A DNA stretch of 20,815 nucleotides, taken from assembly GCA_944392285.1 (NCBI GenBank), contig CALXWF010000094.1:1-20815 (forward strand), read 5' to 3'. The notes under the pieces are model-generated. The model was not told where the DNA came from, made no database searches, and worked only from the letters and a program-made list of their open reading frames with translations. Shown piece after piece: positions 20,808-20,815 of this stretch (position 1 is its first letter; the number at the start of each line of letters is the position of its first letter). Both the position numbers and the translations under genes were made by a program. The DNA is from an uncultured Alphaproteobacteria bacterium. Lineage in GTDB: Bacteria; Pseudomonadota; Alphaproteobacteria; RF32; CAG-239.

Positions 20808-20815
20808 ACAAAAAA

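Overview
This window looks like a chromosomal segment of an AT-rich alphaproteobacterium. The housekeeping genes (yebC-ruvC, prmA, Xaa-Pro aminopeptidase, aspS, rnd, xseB-ispA, DsbA/Com1-like, DUF47-pit) and an initiator tRNA with a C1:A72 mismatch fit a Gram-negative, host-associated or gut-type lineage. That placement is inferred from protein style and composition; no 16S gene is present.

Layout. (1) Bases 1-1216 are accessory: a packed run of small overlapping genes (partial ORF, 65-aa ORF, ASCH-like protein, Cys-cluster protein), a terminator, then an 11-bp-period tandem repeat facing the 3' end of tRNA-fMet. This reads as the edge of an integrated element. (2) Bases 1217-4265, mostly minus strand: tRNA-fMet, a conserved 167-aa protein preceded by two very small one-helix membrane ORFs (22 and 26 aa), ruvC and yebC overlapping by one base, and an exported protein. 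(3) Bases 4286-8100, plus strand: prmA, pepP-type aminopeptidase, an exported CxxC thioredoxin-like protein and an orphan gene whose terminator encloses its stop codon. (4) Bases 8101-9084: a gene-poor block ending at tRNA-Thr. A 16-bp copy of the tRNA-Thr 3' end lies 788 bp away, so the block looks like a tiny integrated element or the scar of a larger one. It holds structured, repeat-rich DNA with no convincing protein gene. (5) Bases 9280-11279: YbhN-type membrane protein and a lactate/malate-type dehydrogenase. (6) Bases 11316-12206: gene debris (broken GNAT acetyltransferase, Cys-rich tail) and a GC-rich composite repeat built from pieces of the neighbouring tRNA-Gln. (7) Bases 12286-15097, minus strand: aspS and an unrecognised Cys4 protein. 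(8) Bases 15226-20807: rnd, an ArsR-type regulator, xseB-ispA, a DsbA/Com1-like protein and the DUF47-pit phosphate pair.

The housekeeping genes form short operons with one-to-four-base stop/start overlaps and clear intrinsic terminators. All three tRNAs have TTGACA-17-bp promoters. The novelty lies at the tRNA 3' ends: each of the three tRNAs has foreign or duplicated DNA downstream. The best candidates for something undescribed are the 788-bp tRNA-Thr element with its possible structured RNA and the tRNA-Gln-derived composite repeat.
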